Position numbers and translations under genes: made by a program. A stretch of 64,000 bases of DNA from Pseudomonas frederiksbergensis (GTDB lineage: Bacteria > Pseudomonadota > Gammaproteobacteria > Pseudomonadales > Pseudomonadaceae), in contig NZ_MOBM01000038.1 in the NCBI RefSeq assembly GCF_003732275.1, positions 896,679-960,678 of the forward strand, given 5' to 3'. How positions within the stretch are numbered: position 1 is the stretch's first letter; every line of letters begins with the position of its first letter. Shown here piece after piece: positions 52,501 through 60,381 of this stretch. The notes below the pieces were generated by a model that saw only the letters and a list, made by a program, of their open reading frames with translations, was not told the DNA's origin and ran no database searches.

Positions 52501-55382
52501 AGGTGGCCAAAAACTTGGCAAGCGTTGGTGGTGCTGCTGGTCTTCCAGACGTTGAGTCGGATCTGCTCAAGTTCAACGAAATGCGCAGCTTGCTTATCTC
52601 TCTGGAGGGTGTATCTGCAGATTTGAGCTCTGTGCCTGGCTGGAGCGGCCTGTCCAGCAATGTGTCTGCCATGGCCGCTGCATGTGAGTTGGGCGAGCGC
52701 TTGCGGACGATGATTAGCTCAAGGGCAGAGTCCCCTGAGGACCTGATTGTATTGCGCGGGGCCACTGAAAAGCTTGTCGTTAAAGCCAATGAATTACTGG
52801 GTGGAGGAGGGTTCATTGCCTCGGCGCTTCATCAGTTGAAGGATGCACTGGCTTACTTTAATCAAGCAACTAAACGATTCAACGAACTGGGCAACCGTCC
52901 ATTTGAAGGCAAGCTGACGATTGAGTCCTTGCTAGAAGCCTCTAATGCCATCGTCCGGCAGGAGTCGAAGCTGAAAGCCTGGTGTGATTGGTGCCGGGTT
53001 AGAGAGGAGGCAATTGCCTCAGGGCTTCAACCTTTAAGCGATGCACTGGCGGCTAATGCGATACCTGAAGGTGGCACTGTTGATACCTTCGAAACGGCCT
53101 ACGCTCGTTGGTTTGCAACGGTGACGATTGATGCAGAACCGTTGTTGCGAAACTTTGTACCCGCGGAACACGCAAGCGACATTGACGCATTTATTCGCCT
53201 TGATGAGGATTTGTCCAAGCTCACAGTGCGATACATCCGAGCAAAACTGTGTGGTTTGATCCCGTCAAAAAACGAGATCGGCAAGCAAGGCGGCTTTGGT
53301 ATTTTGAAACATGAACTGCTAAAATCTCGGCGCCATAAACCAGTACGACAACTGGCAGTCGAGATGGGTGATGCAATGTCCAAGCTTGCCCCTTGTATGC
53401 TGATGAGTCCGCTTTCGATTGCGCAATATCTACCGACAGATCTGGCCCTTTTTGACTTGGTCATCTTCGATGAGGCTTCGCAAATTGCCCCATGGGACGC
53501 CATCGGCTCCATTGCGAGAGGCAAGCAGGTGGTAATCGCAGGTGATCCTCGGCAGATGCCACCTACTAATTTTTTCAATCGCGCTGCGTCCGCCTCAGAA
53601 GATGATACGGCGGAGGATATGGAAAGCATTCTGGATGAGTGTCTCGGCGCGGGCATCCCGAGCCATAGTCTCAGCTGGCACTACCGTAGTCGCCATGAAA
53701 GCTTGATTGCGTTTTCCAACCATCGTTATTACGACAGTAACTTGATTACGTTCCCGGCTGCCGAAACACGGGCGAGTGCTGTGGAGTGGCGTCGTGTTGA
53801 CGGTGTTTATGCGAAGGGTAAAGGCCGGCACAATCAGGCAGAGGCCGAGGCCATCGTTACCGAAACCGTGAAGCGCTTGATGGACCCAGCCTTTATCGCT
53901 GCGGGTCATACGATCGGGATCATCACGCTTAACAGCGATCAGCAAAGGCTTATTACCGATCTGTTGGACAGAGCACGGCAACAATTTCCGCAGATTGAGC
54001 CATTTTTCCAGGATGATATTGCCGAACCTGTAGTCGTAAAAAATCTGGAGACAGTACAAGGTGACGAACGTGATTTGATCATGCTGGGTATTGGGTATGG
54101 TCCGACGGAATCTGGTGCTCAGGTTATGTCGATGAACTTCGGCCCCCTGAATAAGGAAGGTGGATGGCGTCGTTTGAATGTCGCGATAACACGTGCGCGT
54201 AGGGAAATGCTGGTCTTCTCGTCTTTTGATTCTTCGATGGTTGACCTGAACCGTACCAATGCACGAGCCGTGCGTGATCTGAAACACTTTATTGAGTTTG
54301 CGCAGCGTGGGCCGAGGGCGCTGGCTGAAGCGGTACAGGGTTCAGTGGGTGGCTACGATTCGCCGTTTGAAGAAGCGGTCGCTCAAGGTTTGCGACGTAA
54401 GGGCTGGCAAGTGGTGCCGCAGATTGGTGTCTCTCGTTTTCGAATTGATTTGGGGATCGTCCATCCAGATAGACCAGGTGACTATCTTGTCGGTGTCGAA
54501 TGCGATGGCGCGACCTACCACAGCGCTGCGACAGCCAGAGACCGCGACAAAGTCCGCAGTGCAATTCTCAAAGGGTTGGGCTGGAAGTTGGTTCGACTGT
54601 GGTCCACCGAATGGTGGATTGATAAGTCTGGTGCCCTTGATCGCTTGCATGTGTCACTGGAAGCGCTGCTGCAGGAGTCTCGTGCGGTCCCCGCCGCAAG
54701 CCTGTCGCCCAACAAAGATCTGCATATTCCTCAATTGTCACTGGTGCAGAACGCTCCAGTAGCAACAGTCGTTGATCAAGTAGAAGAAGTTGTCGACGCA
54801 CCAGCGATGGAAATGCCAGTCGAGGAGCCGGTAGACCTCAAAATTGCGAGATCCTTTATGGCGTCGGCCAGCCCTGCGATCAAAGGTGAGTACCGTGTCA
54901 CTGATTTCACCGGTGTGGGCGACAGGATTAGTGCAGAGGCCTTTTACTCGCCAGAATACGACGCAGTTCTCGCAGATTTGATTGCACATGTATTAGTACA
55001 CGAAGCTCCAATCCTCGACTCATTGCTGGTGCAACGGGTTGCTCGAGCTCATGGGTTTCAGCGCTCCGGACGCCTTATTCGAGAACGAGTCCTGGACCTG
55101 ACAGAGCAGAATCATCACCTGAGAACCGATCCCGTTGACGGTCAATTTGTCTGGCACTCTGAAAATGATGTTGCTGGCTGGAACCGCTATCGGATACCGG
55201 TGACTATCGAAGATGCCCGGTCTGTAGAAGAGATAGCTGCCGAGGAGTTGCTGACGGTGGCGTCCTTGATCTCAGCAGGTGACAGGCCACTTGAAATCGC
55301 TAAAGCATTGGGGGTGAGGCGCCTGACCAGCGCTGCACGGGAGCGAATAGAGCTGGCGATGAAGTCGATGTCAGACTTCTAA
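49527..55382 (+). CDS. Hhe-like defence protein: transglutaminase-like, DUF4011, SF1 helicase, Vsr-like nuclease, DUF3320
   Basis: This is a single protein of 1951 residues. Order: Ig-like beta region (1-115); transglutaminase-like domain with Cys217 (GGVATCLDTALLF), His243 (KGHAFVGVWL) and Glu279 (LVFETTLA); DUF4011 (about 365-640, LWQRKLLDLTTRNRLLHLP). The SF1 helicase has Walker A GPPGTGKS 683-690, a long helical insert 750-1280, DEAS 1315-1318, GDPRQMPP 1339-1346, VQGDERD near 1510 and NVAITRARRE near 1551. A Vsr/PD-(D/E)xK-like nuclease follows with Glu1615, Asp1641 and Glu1658-Cys-Asp1660, then DUF3320 (about 1800-1951). DUF4011-helicase-Vsr-DUF3320 is the architecture reported for the single-gene antiphage system Hhe. 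All motifs look intact. Base composition is clearly lower in GC than its neighbours, suggesting acquisition. CGGAGA precedes the start. Confidence 0.88.
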   Translation: MTIKIEGVIANKIGFASHQNAVPVLRELMVHNDGDADYNDLELELVADPPFLEGKTWRLDRLSKDSTLHISERNLTLNAGYLADLAESLTATLVLRLRCKAEILYSQSFPIELLAKNEWGGVNSMPELLPAFSMPNDPAVDRILKSASDVLRRAGKPDGINGYESKSRTLTWELASAIWSAVCGLRLSYALPPASFETQGQKVRTPGLILEGGVATCLDTALLFSAALEQAGLNALLILTKGHAFVGVWLQPQEFSQLITDEASAVRKRIDLKEALVFETTLATRFPVPSFSQAVSTAERQINDEDFIMAIDIHRARMQRIRPLATSISGPKSETVQDSEATLEALEIAPSLPGFDIEILTETDSPAGKLTLWQRKLLDLTTRNRLLHLPDSAKGVRLICPEPAELEDQLASGKRIRIVSVPDLEAGGRDAALYEQQNRESLRDEYARSALSRGEVLATLEKSKLEVALIELYRKARSDLDEGGANTLFLALGFLKWKKSADDSKTYSAPLILLPVKLDRKSALSGVTMTLLEDEPRFNLTLLELLRHDFELVIPGLEGELPTDESGIDVAGIWNTVRRAIRDVPGFEVTTELVLGTFSFAKYLMWQDLAARSEQLLKSPMVKHLLERSVGGEGYSTSGDFPHPNELDRKVNPADLFTPLPADSSQLAAVVASASGCDFVLDGPPGTGKSQTIANMIAHNLALGRRVLFVAEKMAALDVVYRRLEEKGLGEFCLELHSSKTSKVEVLKQLERAWDVRDALTADEWTVETAKLHKLRNRLNEVVELLHRRSPNGLSVHQAIGRVVRDGNSSLPRLGWPEGTTHDAHTYALLRDIARRLDLNSQAARELSVGFSLLAPTDWSNGWQEAIVAAASDLPSAIERLKAASTSLLKATDLPLAVAHSDDIEQLAQFVAVLVDAHGVDLSFVFTLNVSAKISAAKKAIQLLAEYREIEQSLSLRYAPEACRTLNLEQLKNDWEVANGKFWILATFGKKKVAKNLASVGGAAGLPDVESDLLKFNEMRSLLISLEGVSADLSSVPGWSGLSSNVSAMAAACELGERLRTMISSRAESPEDLIVLRGATEKLVVKANELLGGGGFIASALHQLKDALAYFNQATKRFNELGNRPFEGKLTIESLLEASNAIVRQESKLKAWCDWCRVREEAIASGLQPLSDALAANAIPEGGTVDTFETAYARWFATVTIDAEPLLRNFVPAEHASDIDAFIRLDEDLSKLTVRYIRAKLCGLIPSKNEIGKQGGFGILKHELLKSRRHKPVRQLAVEMGDAMSKLAPCMLMSPLSIAQYLPTDLALFDLVIFDEASQIAPWDAIGSIARGKQVVIAGDPRQMPPTNFFNRAASASEDDTAEDMESILDECLGAGIPSHSLSWHYRSRHESLIAFSNHRYYDSNLITFPAAETRASAVEWRRVDGVYAKGKGRHNQAEAEAIVTETVKRLMDPAFIAAGHTIGIITLNSDQQRLITDLLDRARQQFPQIEPFFQDDIAEPVVVKNLETVQGDERDLIMLGIGYGPTESGAQVMSMNFGPLNKEGGWRRLNVAITRARREMLVFSSFDSSMVDLNRTNARAVRDLKHFIEFAQRGPRALAEAVQGSVGGYDSPFEEAVAQGLRRKGWQVVPQIGVSRFRIDLGIVHPDRPGDYLVGVECDGATYHSAATARDRDKVRSAILKGLGWKLVRLWSTEWWIDKSGALDRLHVSLEALLQESRAVPAASLSPNKDLHIPQLSLVQNAPVATVVDQVEEVVDAPAMEMPVEEPVDLKIARSFMASASPAIKGEYRVTDFTGVGDRISAEAFYSPEYDAVLADLIAHVLVHEAPILDSLLVQRVARAHGFQRSGRLIRERVLDLTEQNHHLRTDPVDGQFVWHSENDVAGWNRYRIPVTIEDARSVEEIAAEELLTVASLISAGDRPLEIAKALGVRRLTSAARERIELAMKSMSDF

Positions 55383-55687
55383 GTCATCACGGAAGAAACA
55401 CTCAGCATCGAGGGGCGCGCGAACGTCGCACCGCCGCCGTATGGCGAGGGAGCTTGCTCCCGTTCGGCTTCGTAGCGGTCGTAAACCAACTAACGCGCAG
55501 TACCTGAAACAACGCGGTGACAGGATTTGGGACCGCTTCGCGCTCCAGCGGGAGCAAGCTCCCTCGCCACAAAGGTTGTGTTGGCAATTGGAGGAGGTGG
55601 CAGTGCTATCTGCACTATCGCAAACGCTGGCGGTCGTAATCTTCACAGGGTCGCGCGTAACTGCGCCGCCGCAATCGTGGAGTTCCA
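55383..55687. other. Intergenic region after the helicase gene
   Basis: Apart from a second-family REP pair, it holds only a short leader for the PAS-LuxR gene. No gene or terminator with a T-run is seen. Confidence 0.75.
55442..55570. repeat. Second-family REP pair (right border of the helicase island)
   Basis: TGGCGAGGGAGCTTGCTCCC and its inverse GGGAGCAAGCTCCCTCGCCA flank a spacer. It lies 60 bp after the helicase stop. Confidence 0.88.
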
Positions 55688-57184
55688 ATGAGCCAGGACG
55701 TCCTGACCACCGAAACCAATCGCCGCCAGTTGCAGCAGATCATCGCCGGACTGTCCGATGGGGTGATTCTGCTGGAGCTCGACCAGACCATTCTCTGGGC
55801 CAATGACGCCGCGCTGGCCATGCACGGTGTCAATCGGATTGGTGAGCTGGGCGCCAATGCCAGGGAGTACGCGAAGCGGTTTGCCTTGCGCTATCGCAAC
55901 AATCATCCGGTAGCGACGGAGAATTATCCGATCAGCCGCGTGGCCCGCGGCGAGATGTTCAGTGATGTTCTTGTTGAATTGACGCCAGTCGAAAACAAAG
56001 AGCGCACCTGGGTTCATAGCGTGCGCAGCATGGTGCTGGCCGACCGCGCCGGCGAGCCGGAGTCGTTGGTGCTGATCATGAACGACGTCACCGAATGGGC
56101 CAGCGCCGAGCAGCGTTTCGAAAAGACCTTCAATGCCAACCCGGCCCCGGCGGTGATCTGTCGCCTCAGCGATTTGCGCTTCATCAAAGTCAATCAGGGC
56201 TTCCTGGAAATGACCGGTTATGCCCGCGATCAGGTGATCGGCGCTTCGACCTATGAGCTGGATGTACTGGAGCGCGCTGAAAACAAGGAACTGGCCAAGC
56301 AGCGTTTGCGTGACGGGGCAACCATTCCGCAGATGCAGGCCGAACTGCAATTGCCCGACGGTGGCAGCAAACAGGTGATCGTTGCCGGGCAACCGCTGGA
56401 GCTCAACGACGAAGCTTGCATGCTGTTTTCCTTCGTCGACATGGAGCTGCGGCACAAGGCCGAAATTGCCCTGCGCCAGAGCGAGGAACGGTTCGCCAAA
56501 GCCTTTCGCCTCACCCCGGTGCCGATCCTGGTGTGCAGCGCCGACGATCAAGTGGTGATGGACGTCAACGAAGCCTTTCTCGATACCCTCGCGTGCCCCA
56601 GTGAAGAGGTGCTCGGCAAGACCGTGGCGCAACTCGGATTCATCGACGATGCGGGCACTCGCACGCGACTGTTTGCGGCCCTGGAGAAAACCGGGCGCGT
56701 GGATCGCGTCGATGTCAGGGTACGCTGCAAGGATGCCGGGCTGATCGATTGCGCCGTCTCGGCGGACACCGTGAACATTCAGGACGGCACTTGTTATCTG
56801 CTGGTGTTGATGGACATCACGGAGCGTAAACGCACCGAGCTGGAGTTGGTGTCGGCGATTGAAGAGGTGATGAAAGATGCCTCCTGGTTCAGCCGCACGC
56901 TGATCGAGAAACTGGCTAATGTGAAGAACGTCAATTTGCCGCAATTGCCCAGTGTGTCGTTCACCGACCTGACCGCCCGGGAGCGTGATGTGCTCGGCTT
57001 GATCTGTGAAGGCCTCGCCGACAAGGAAATCGCCGCGCGCCTGAAACTGGCGCCCAATACGGTGCGTAATCATGTCTCGACGGTGTATTCCAAGCTCGAC
57101 GTGCATAGCCGCAGTGAGGCGATTGTATGGGCCCGCGAACGGGGTCTGTTCTCCAGCGAGAGGCGGCCCAAGGGGCAACGTTAA
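55688..57184 (+). CDS. PAS-domain LuxR-type transcriptional regulator
   Basis: This 498-residue soluble regulator has three PAS domains (about 15-130, 142-265 and 270-385; for example FNANPAPAVICRLSDLRFIKVNQGFLEMTGYARDQVIG) followed by a LuxR helix-turn-helix near the C-terminus (FTDLTARERDVLGLICEGLADKEIAARLKLAPNTVRNHVSTVYSKL). There is no kinase or receiver domain, so the PAS modules likely sense a ligand or redox state directly. No neighbouring gene identifies its target. Confidence 0.85.
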   Translation: MSQDVLTTETNRRQLQQIIAGLSDGVILLELDQTILWANDAALAMHGVNRIGELGANAREYAKRFALRYRNNHPVATENYPISRVARGEMFSDVLVELTPVENKERTWVHSVRSMVLADRAGEPESLVLIMNDVTEWASAEQRFEKTFNANPAPAVICRLSDLRFIKVNQGFLEMTGYARDQVIGASTYELDVLERAENKELAKQRLRDGATIPQMQAELQLPDGGSKQVIVAGQPLELNDEACMLFSFVDMELRHKAEIALRQSEERFAKAFRLTPVPILVCSADDQVVMDVNEAFLDTLACPSEEVLGKTVAQLGFIDDAGTRTRLFAALEKTGRVDRVDVRVRCKDAGLIDCAVSADTVNIQDGTCYLLVLMDITERKRTELELVSAIEEVMKDASWFSRTLIEKLANVKNVNLPQLPSVSFTDLTARERDVLGLICEGLADKEIAARLKLAPNTVRNHVSTVYSKLDVHSRSEAIVWARERGLFSSERRPKGQR

Positions 57185-57377
57185 GATGCAAATGCACTAG
57201 TTGGGATGGTGCAATTTGATGTTCTGCCAAGGGGCTGGTTTTTCTAGGCTGTAAGGGTGCGATACGTGACTTCGGGTCGGTATCGGGTCCTCTTCGATGC
57301 AGCTAAAGGAACAGCCACATGGGTGCGAACAGATCAAGCGTGGGGTCGATTTTGCGTCGTCGCCAAGGTGAATCGGG

Positions 57378-57626
57378 ATGATTCATCTGGCGCAATTGCG
57401 TATGCAACTGGAGCGGAATTTTTCACCGTTGGCCTGTGAGTGTGCGCTCACGGGGGATAATTCGTTGACGGTGAAGCTTTATCACCCGGCGACGGGGCAG
57501 GTGGATCTGGTGGTCAGTGGGTTGAGCATGGCGATGCTCAGGACGCCAGAGGCAATGGCGGCGTTGATTGAAGAGTTGCGGTACGAGCTTGAGAGCATTG
57601 GCCTGCATCGGTCCAGTGCTTTGTAG
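57378..57626 (+). CDS. DUF1652 family protein
   Basis: This 82-residue cytoplasmic protein starts MIHLAQLRMQLERNFSPLAC and contains SLTVKLYHPATGQVDLVVSGL. It agrees with DUF1652, a small family almost confined to Pseudomonas, of unknown function. AAGGTG precedes the ATG by seven bases. It is a single gene between the PAS-LuxR regulator and a REP-rich gap. Confidence 0.8.
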   Translation: MIHLAQLRMQLERNFSPLACECALTGDNSLTVKLYHPATGQVDLVVSGLSMAMLRTPEAMAALIEELRYELESIGLHRSSAL

Positions 57627-57663
57627 GCGCTGGCTTTTCTCTCGCAGATATCCCCCGATCCAC

Positions 57664-57759
57664 TGTGGGAGCGGGCTTGCTCGCGAAGACGACCTTATAA
57701 CCTATAAATCCCCCTCTGATGTACGCCGTTCAAACTGTGGGAGCGAGCCTGCTCGCGAT
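57664..57759. repeat. Two REP copies in direct orientation
   Basis: GTGGGAGCGGGCTTGCTCGC (57664 on) and GTGGGAGCGAGCCTGCTCGC (57737 on) point the same way, unlike the usual inverted pairs. Confidence 0.85.
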
Positions 57760-57886
57760 TTTCTGGCATTGGCGGGTGGCTGGGCTATAAGGAATGCGAG
57801 GTATTTCTTTTCTGTGACGGGGCCGCGGGTGTGCGGTGTGGTTTTTGTGTCGCGGAAAATGTCGATTACTTACCGCGGGTCAGCCT

Positions 57887-58108
57887 ATGAACAGTTTTGG
57901 GATACGTATTTTTTCGCCATTGTCGCTCGTACTCTGCGCGGCGATTCTGGGTGGTTGCGCCAGTCCGCCGCCTCCACCACCCGCTGCGCCGCCACCGCCA
58001 CCGGTTCGAACCTGTCAGACCTCCGAAAACACCGATGTGCAGGGTGATATGAGGGTTGAAGGGCAGGTGACCCGGACCACGACCCTGACCCGTTGCGTCA
58101 CTCAGTAA
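57887..58108 (+). CDS. Small proline-rich lipoprotein
   Basis: This 73-residue protein has a lipoprotein signal ending in the lipobox LGGC (cysteine near residue 22), then a run of prolines and alanines, then a short polar domain with two cysteines (VRTCQTSEN, LTRCVTQ) that could form a disulfide. The start at 57887 is the first ATG compatible with a lipoprotein signal. The function is not known; there is no operon partner. Confidence 0.7.
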   Translation: MNSFGIRIFSPLSLVLCAAILGGCASPPPPPPAAPPPPPVRTCQTSENTDVQGDMRVEGQVTRTTTLTRCVTQ

Positions 58109-58165
58109 GCCGGGTCAGGTGTACCGGCGCGATGTGCGACCGGCGGGTGTGGCCTGAGTGGCGGG

Positions 58166-59281
58166 TCAGACTTCCTCGATCCTGACCCACCGCGACGCTT
58201 GTGCCGCCAAACGAATTGCCGTCGCCAGGCGTTCGACTTCCCATGCCTGTTCGAAATCTGTCCCGTCCTGACCGAGACCGGCCAGCGCCATCACCAACTC
58301 ATGCACTTCAAGGGTCTTGAGTTCGTTGTAACCCAACTGATGCCCCGGTGCCGGGCTGAAGGCGGCATAACCCGGTAAATCCGGCCCGGCCAGCAGCCGT
58401 TGGAAACCGCCTTGCCCTGCGCGATACAGCCGCAGTTCATTCAAGCGTTCCTGATCGAACGCCAAGGTGCCTAGGGTGCCGCTGATTTCAAAACTCAGGT
58501 GATTCTTGTAACCGTGTTTGAGCCAGCTGCTGCTGAACGTCCCGCGCGCGCCGTTGGCGAACCGCAGCAACGCGTGGACCTGATCGTCGACCGCGACCTC
58601 GCGCCGTTCCTGACCGCCCAACGTAACGGGGCGTTGCGCATGTACGGTCTGGGTGTCCGCGCACACCGCCTCGATATCGCCCAGCAGATGACGAGCCATG
58701 GCCAGCAAGTGACTGCCCAGGTCCGCCAAGGCACCGCCGGCGTAATCGGCGTCGCAGCGCCAGGACCAGGGTGAAACAGGGTCGGCCATGAAGTCTTCGC
58801 TGAATTCGCCCTGGAAACTGATGATCTGCCCCAGCGATCCGTTTTGAATCAGATCGCGAGCCAGGCCGATGATCGGGTTGTGTTGATAGTTGTAACCGAC
58901 CCGCGTCACCACACCCGCTGCTTTGGCGGCCAGACGCATGGCACTGGCCTGTTCGAGATTCACGGCCAAGGGCTTCTCGCAGTACACCGGTTTGCCGCCT
59001 GCTAGGGCGGCCATGGCCATGGGGTAGTGCAGATGATTAGGAGTAGTGATGGCGATCAGGTTGACCTTGGGGTCATTGATCAGCTGTTGCCAGTCGCTGT
59101 GAGCCGCATCGAAGCCCCAGGCGTCGGCGCAGTGGCGCGCACGTTGCGGGTCGGCGTCGGCGAGGGCGGCGAGTTTGAGCTTCAGCGGCAATTCAAAAAC
59201 GGCGCTGACGTTGCGAAAGGCCAAGGCGTGGGCACGGCCCATGAAACCTGTGCCGATAAGTCCGATACCGAGTTCGCGCAT
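58166..59281 (-). CDS. Gfo/Idh/MocA family NAD(P)-dependent oxidoreductase
   Basis: This 371-residue sugar or inositol-type dehydrogenase has a Rossmann motif GLIGTGFMGRAHALAF at the N-terminus and the catalytic-region signature CEKPLAVN near residue 100. The C-terminal domain has GGALADLGSHLLAMARHLLG, with the family Asp and His. The start at 59281 has AAGGA ten bases upstream. Two GGAA-N6-TTCC-type palindromes lie 43-85 bp upstream, the motif known for the inositol regulator IolR, so an inositol-related substrate is likely. The rest of an iol cluster is not in the window. Confidence 0.85.
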   Translation of the reverse strand: MRELGIGLIGTGFMGRAHALAFRNVSAVFELPLKLKLAALADADPQRARHCADAWGFDAAHSDWQQLINDPKVNLIAITTPNHLHYPMAMAALAGGKPVYCEKPLAVNLEQASAMRLAAKAAGVVTRVGYNYQHNPIIGLARDLIQNGSLGQIISFQGEFSEDFMADPVSPWSWRCDADYAGGALADLGSHLLAMARHLLGDIEAVCADTQTVHAQRPVTLGGQERREVAVDDQVHALLRFANGARGTFSSSWLKHGYKNHLSFEISGTLGTLAFDQERLNELRLYRAGQGGFQRLLAGPDLPGYAAFSPAPGHQLGYNELKTLEVHELVMALAGLGQDGTDFEQAWEVERLATAIRLAAQASRWVRIEEV

Positions 59282-59323
59282 AGCCAAGGTCCTTTGGTTT
59301 TTATTTTCAGGAGGGTTATTTAT

Positions 59324-59337
59324 GGAATAAATATTCC
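59324..59337. promoter_or_regulatory. GGAA-N6-TTCC palindrome (IolR/RpiR-type operator)
   Basis: GGAATAAATATTCC has perfect 6-bp arms about a central AA, 43-56 bp upstream of the oxidoreductase start. Confidence 0.6.
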
Positions 59338-59352
59338 CAATATGCAAATGGT

Positions 59353-59366
59353 GGAATAAATATTCT
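59353..59366. promoter_or_regulatory. Second copy of the GGAATAAATATTC operator
   Basis: GGAATAAATATTCT differs from the first copy only in the last base. The centres are 29 bp apart, close to three helical turns, suited to cooperative binding. Confidence 0.55.
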
Positions 59367-59409
59367 TATGTTTGGATTCGATACTTCCTGTGAAAACGCC
59401 GATCCCACT

Positions 59410-59501
59410 GTAGGAGCTGCCGAAGGCTGCGATCTTTTTGACCTTTAACGATTCAACTGACGCCATAGATCAAAAGATCGCAGCCTTCGGCAGCTCCTAC
59501 A
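59410..59501. repeat. Third-family inverted repeat
   Basis: GTAGGAGCTGCCGAAGGCTG and its exact inverse CAGCCTTCGGCAGCTCCTAC flank a 50-bp spacer. Confidence 0.85.
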
Positions 59502-59524
59502 CGGGGACGGTGTACATACGCAGG

Positions 59525-59555
59525 ACACAAAAAAGGCAGCCTTTTGGCTGCCTTC
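59525..59555 (-). terminator. Rho-independent terminator of the SDR gene
   Basis: On the minus strand, AAGGCAGCC, loop AAAA, GGCTGCCTT, then TTTT. It lies about 20 bp after the SDR stop codon. Confidence 0.88.
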
Positions 59556-59575
59556 AGTTTATTCGCAGAACCAAA

Positions 59576-60343
59576 TCAGGACAGAAAACCACCATCCACA
59601 TTCAACGAAACCCCAGTCGTGTAGCTCGACGCATCACTCGCCAGATACAACACCGCACCGGCCATTTCACTCGGATCCGCCACACGCTTGAGCGGAATCT
59701 GCTGCAGCGCCGTTTGCAATATGGCGTCGTTCTTCACCAGCGCCGAAGCAAACTTGGTGTCGGTCAGACCCGGTAGCAGGGCGTTGCAGCGAATGCCGAA
59801 TTGCGCGCATTCCTTGGCGAAGACTTTGGTCATGTTGATCACCGCGGCCTTGGTCACCGAGTAGATGCCCTGGAAGATCCCCGGCGAAATACCATTGATC
59901 GAGGCGACGTTGATGATGCTGCCGCCGCCGTGTTCGCGCATCAGCTTGCCGGCTTCCACCGACATGAAGAAATAGCCGCGAATGTTCACGTCGACGGTTT
60001 TCTGGAATGCGCTGAGGTCGGTGTCCAGGACGTTGCAGAACTGCGGGTTGGTCGCGGCGTTGTTGACCAGAATGTCCAGGCGCCCGAACTGTTCGCGGAT
60101 GCCGGCGAAGACTTGGGTGATCTGCTCCATCTCACCAATGTGGCAGGCGATGGCGGTGGCCTTGCCGCCGGCGGCGATGATGGCGTCGGCGACGTGCTGG
60201 CAACCATCGAGTTTGCGGCTCGAGACGATCACGTGGGCGCCTTGCTGCGCCAGCAGTCTGGCAATGGCTTCACCGATGCCGCGGCTGGCGCCGGAGACGA
60301 AAGCGATCTTGCCGTCGAGGTCGAACAACTGAGTCTTGGACAT
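59576..60343 (-). CDS. Short-chain dehydrogenase/reductase
   Basis: This 255-residue classical SDR has the cofactor motif VSGASRGIGEAIA at about residue 17, NNAATNP, catalytic Ser in NVASINGISP, and Tyr-Lys in GIYSVTKAAVINM. It ends with SSYTTGVSLNVDGGFLS, typical of 3-oxoacyl or hydroxyacyl reductases. It follows the phosphotransferase gene by 38 nt and carries the terminator, so the two genes form an operon. Substrate unknown. Confidence 0.88.
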   Translation of the reverse strand: MSKTQLFDLDGKIAFVSGASRGIGEAIARLLAQQGAHVIVSSRKLDGCQHVADAIIAAGGKATAIACHIGEMEQITQVFAGIREQFGRLDILVNNAATNPQFCNVLDTDLSAFQKTVDVNIRGYFFMSVEAGKLMREHGGGSIINVASINGISPGIFQGIYSVTKAAVINMTKVFAKECAQFGIRCNALLPGLTDTKFASALVKNDAILQTALQQIPLKRVADPSEMAGAVLYLASDASSYTTGVSLNVDGGFLS

Positions 60344-60381
60344 GATTTTTCCTTGTTTTTGGGCCCGATCAGCGGCCGTGA

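Noticed and set aside
55643..57178. Minus-strand open frame of 511 codons opposite the PAS-LuxR gene
   Set aside because: The plus-strand product has three PAS domains and a LuxR helix-turn-helix; the reverse frame has none.
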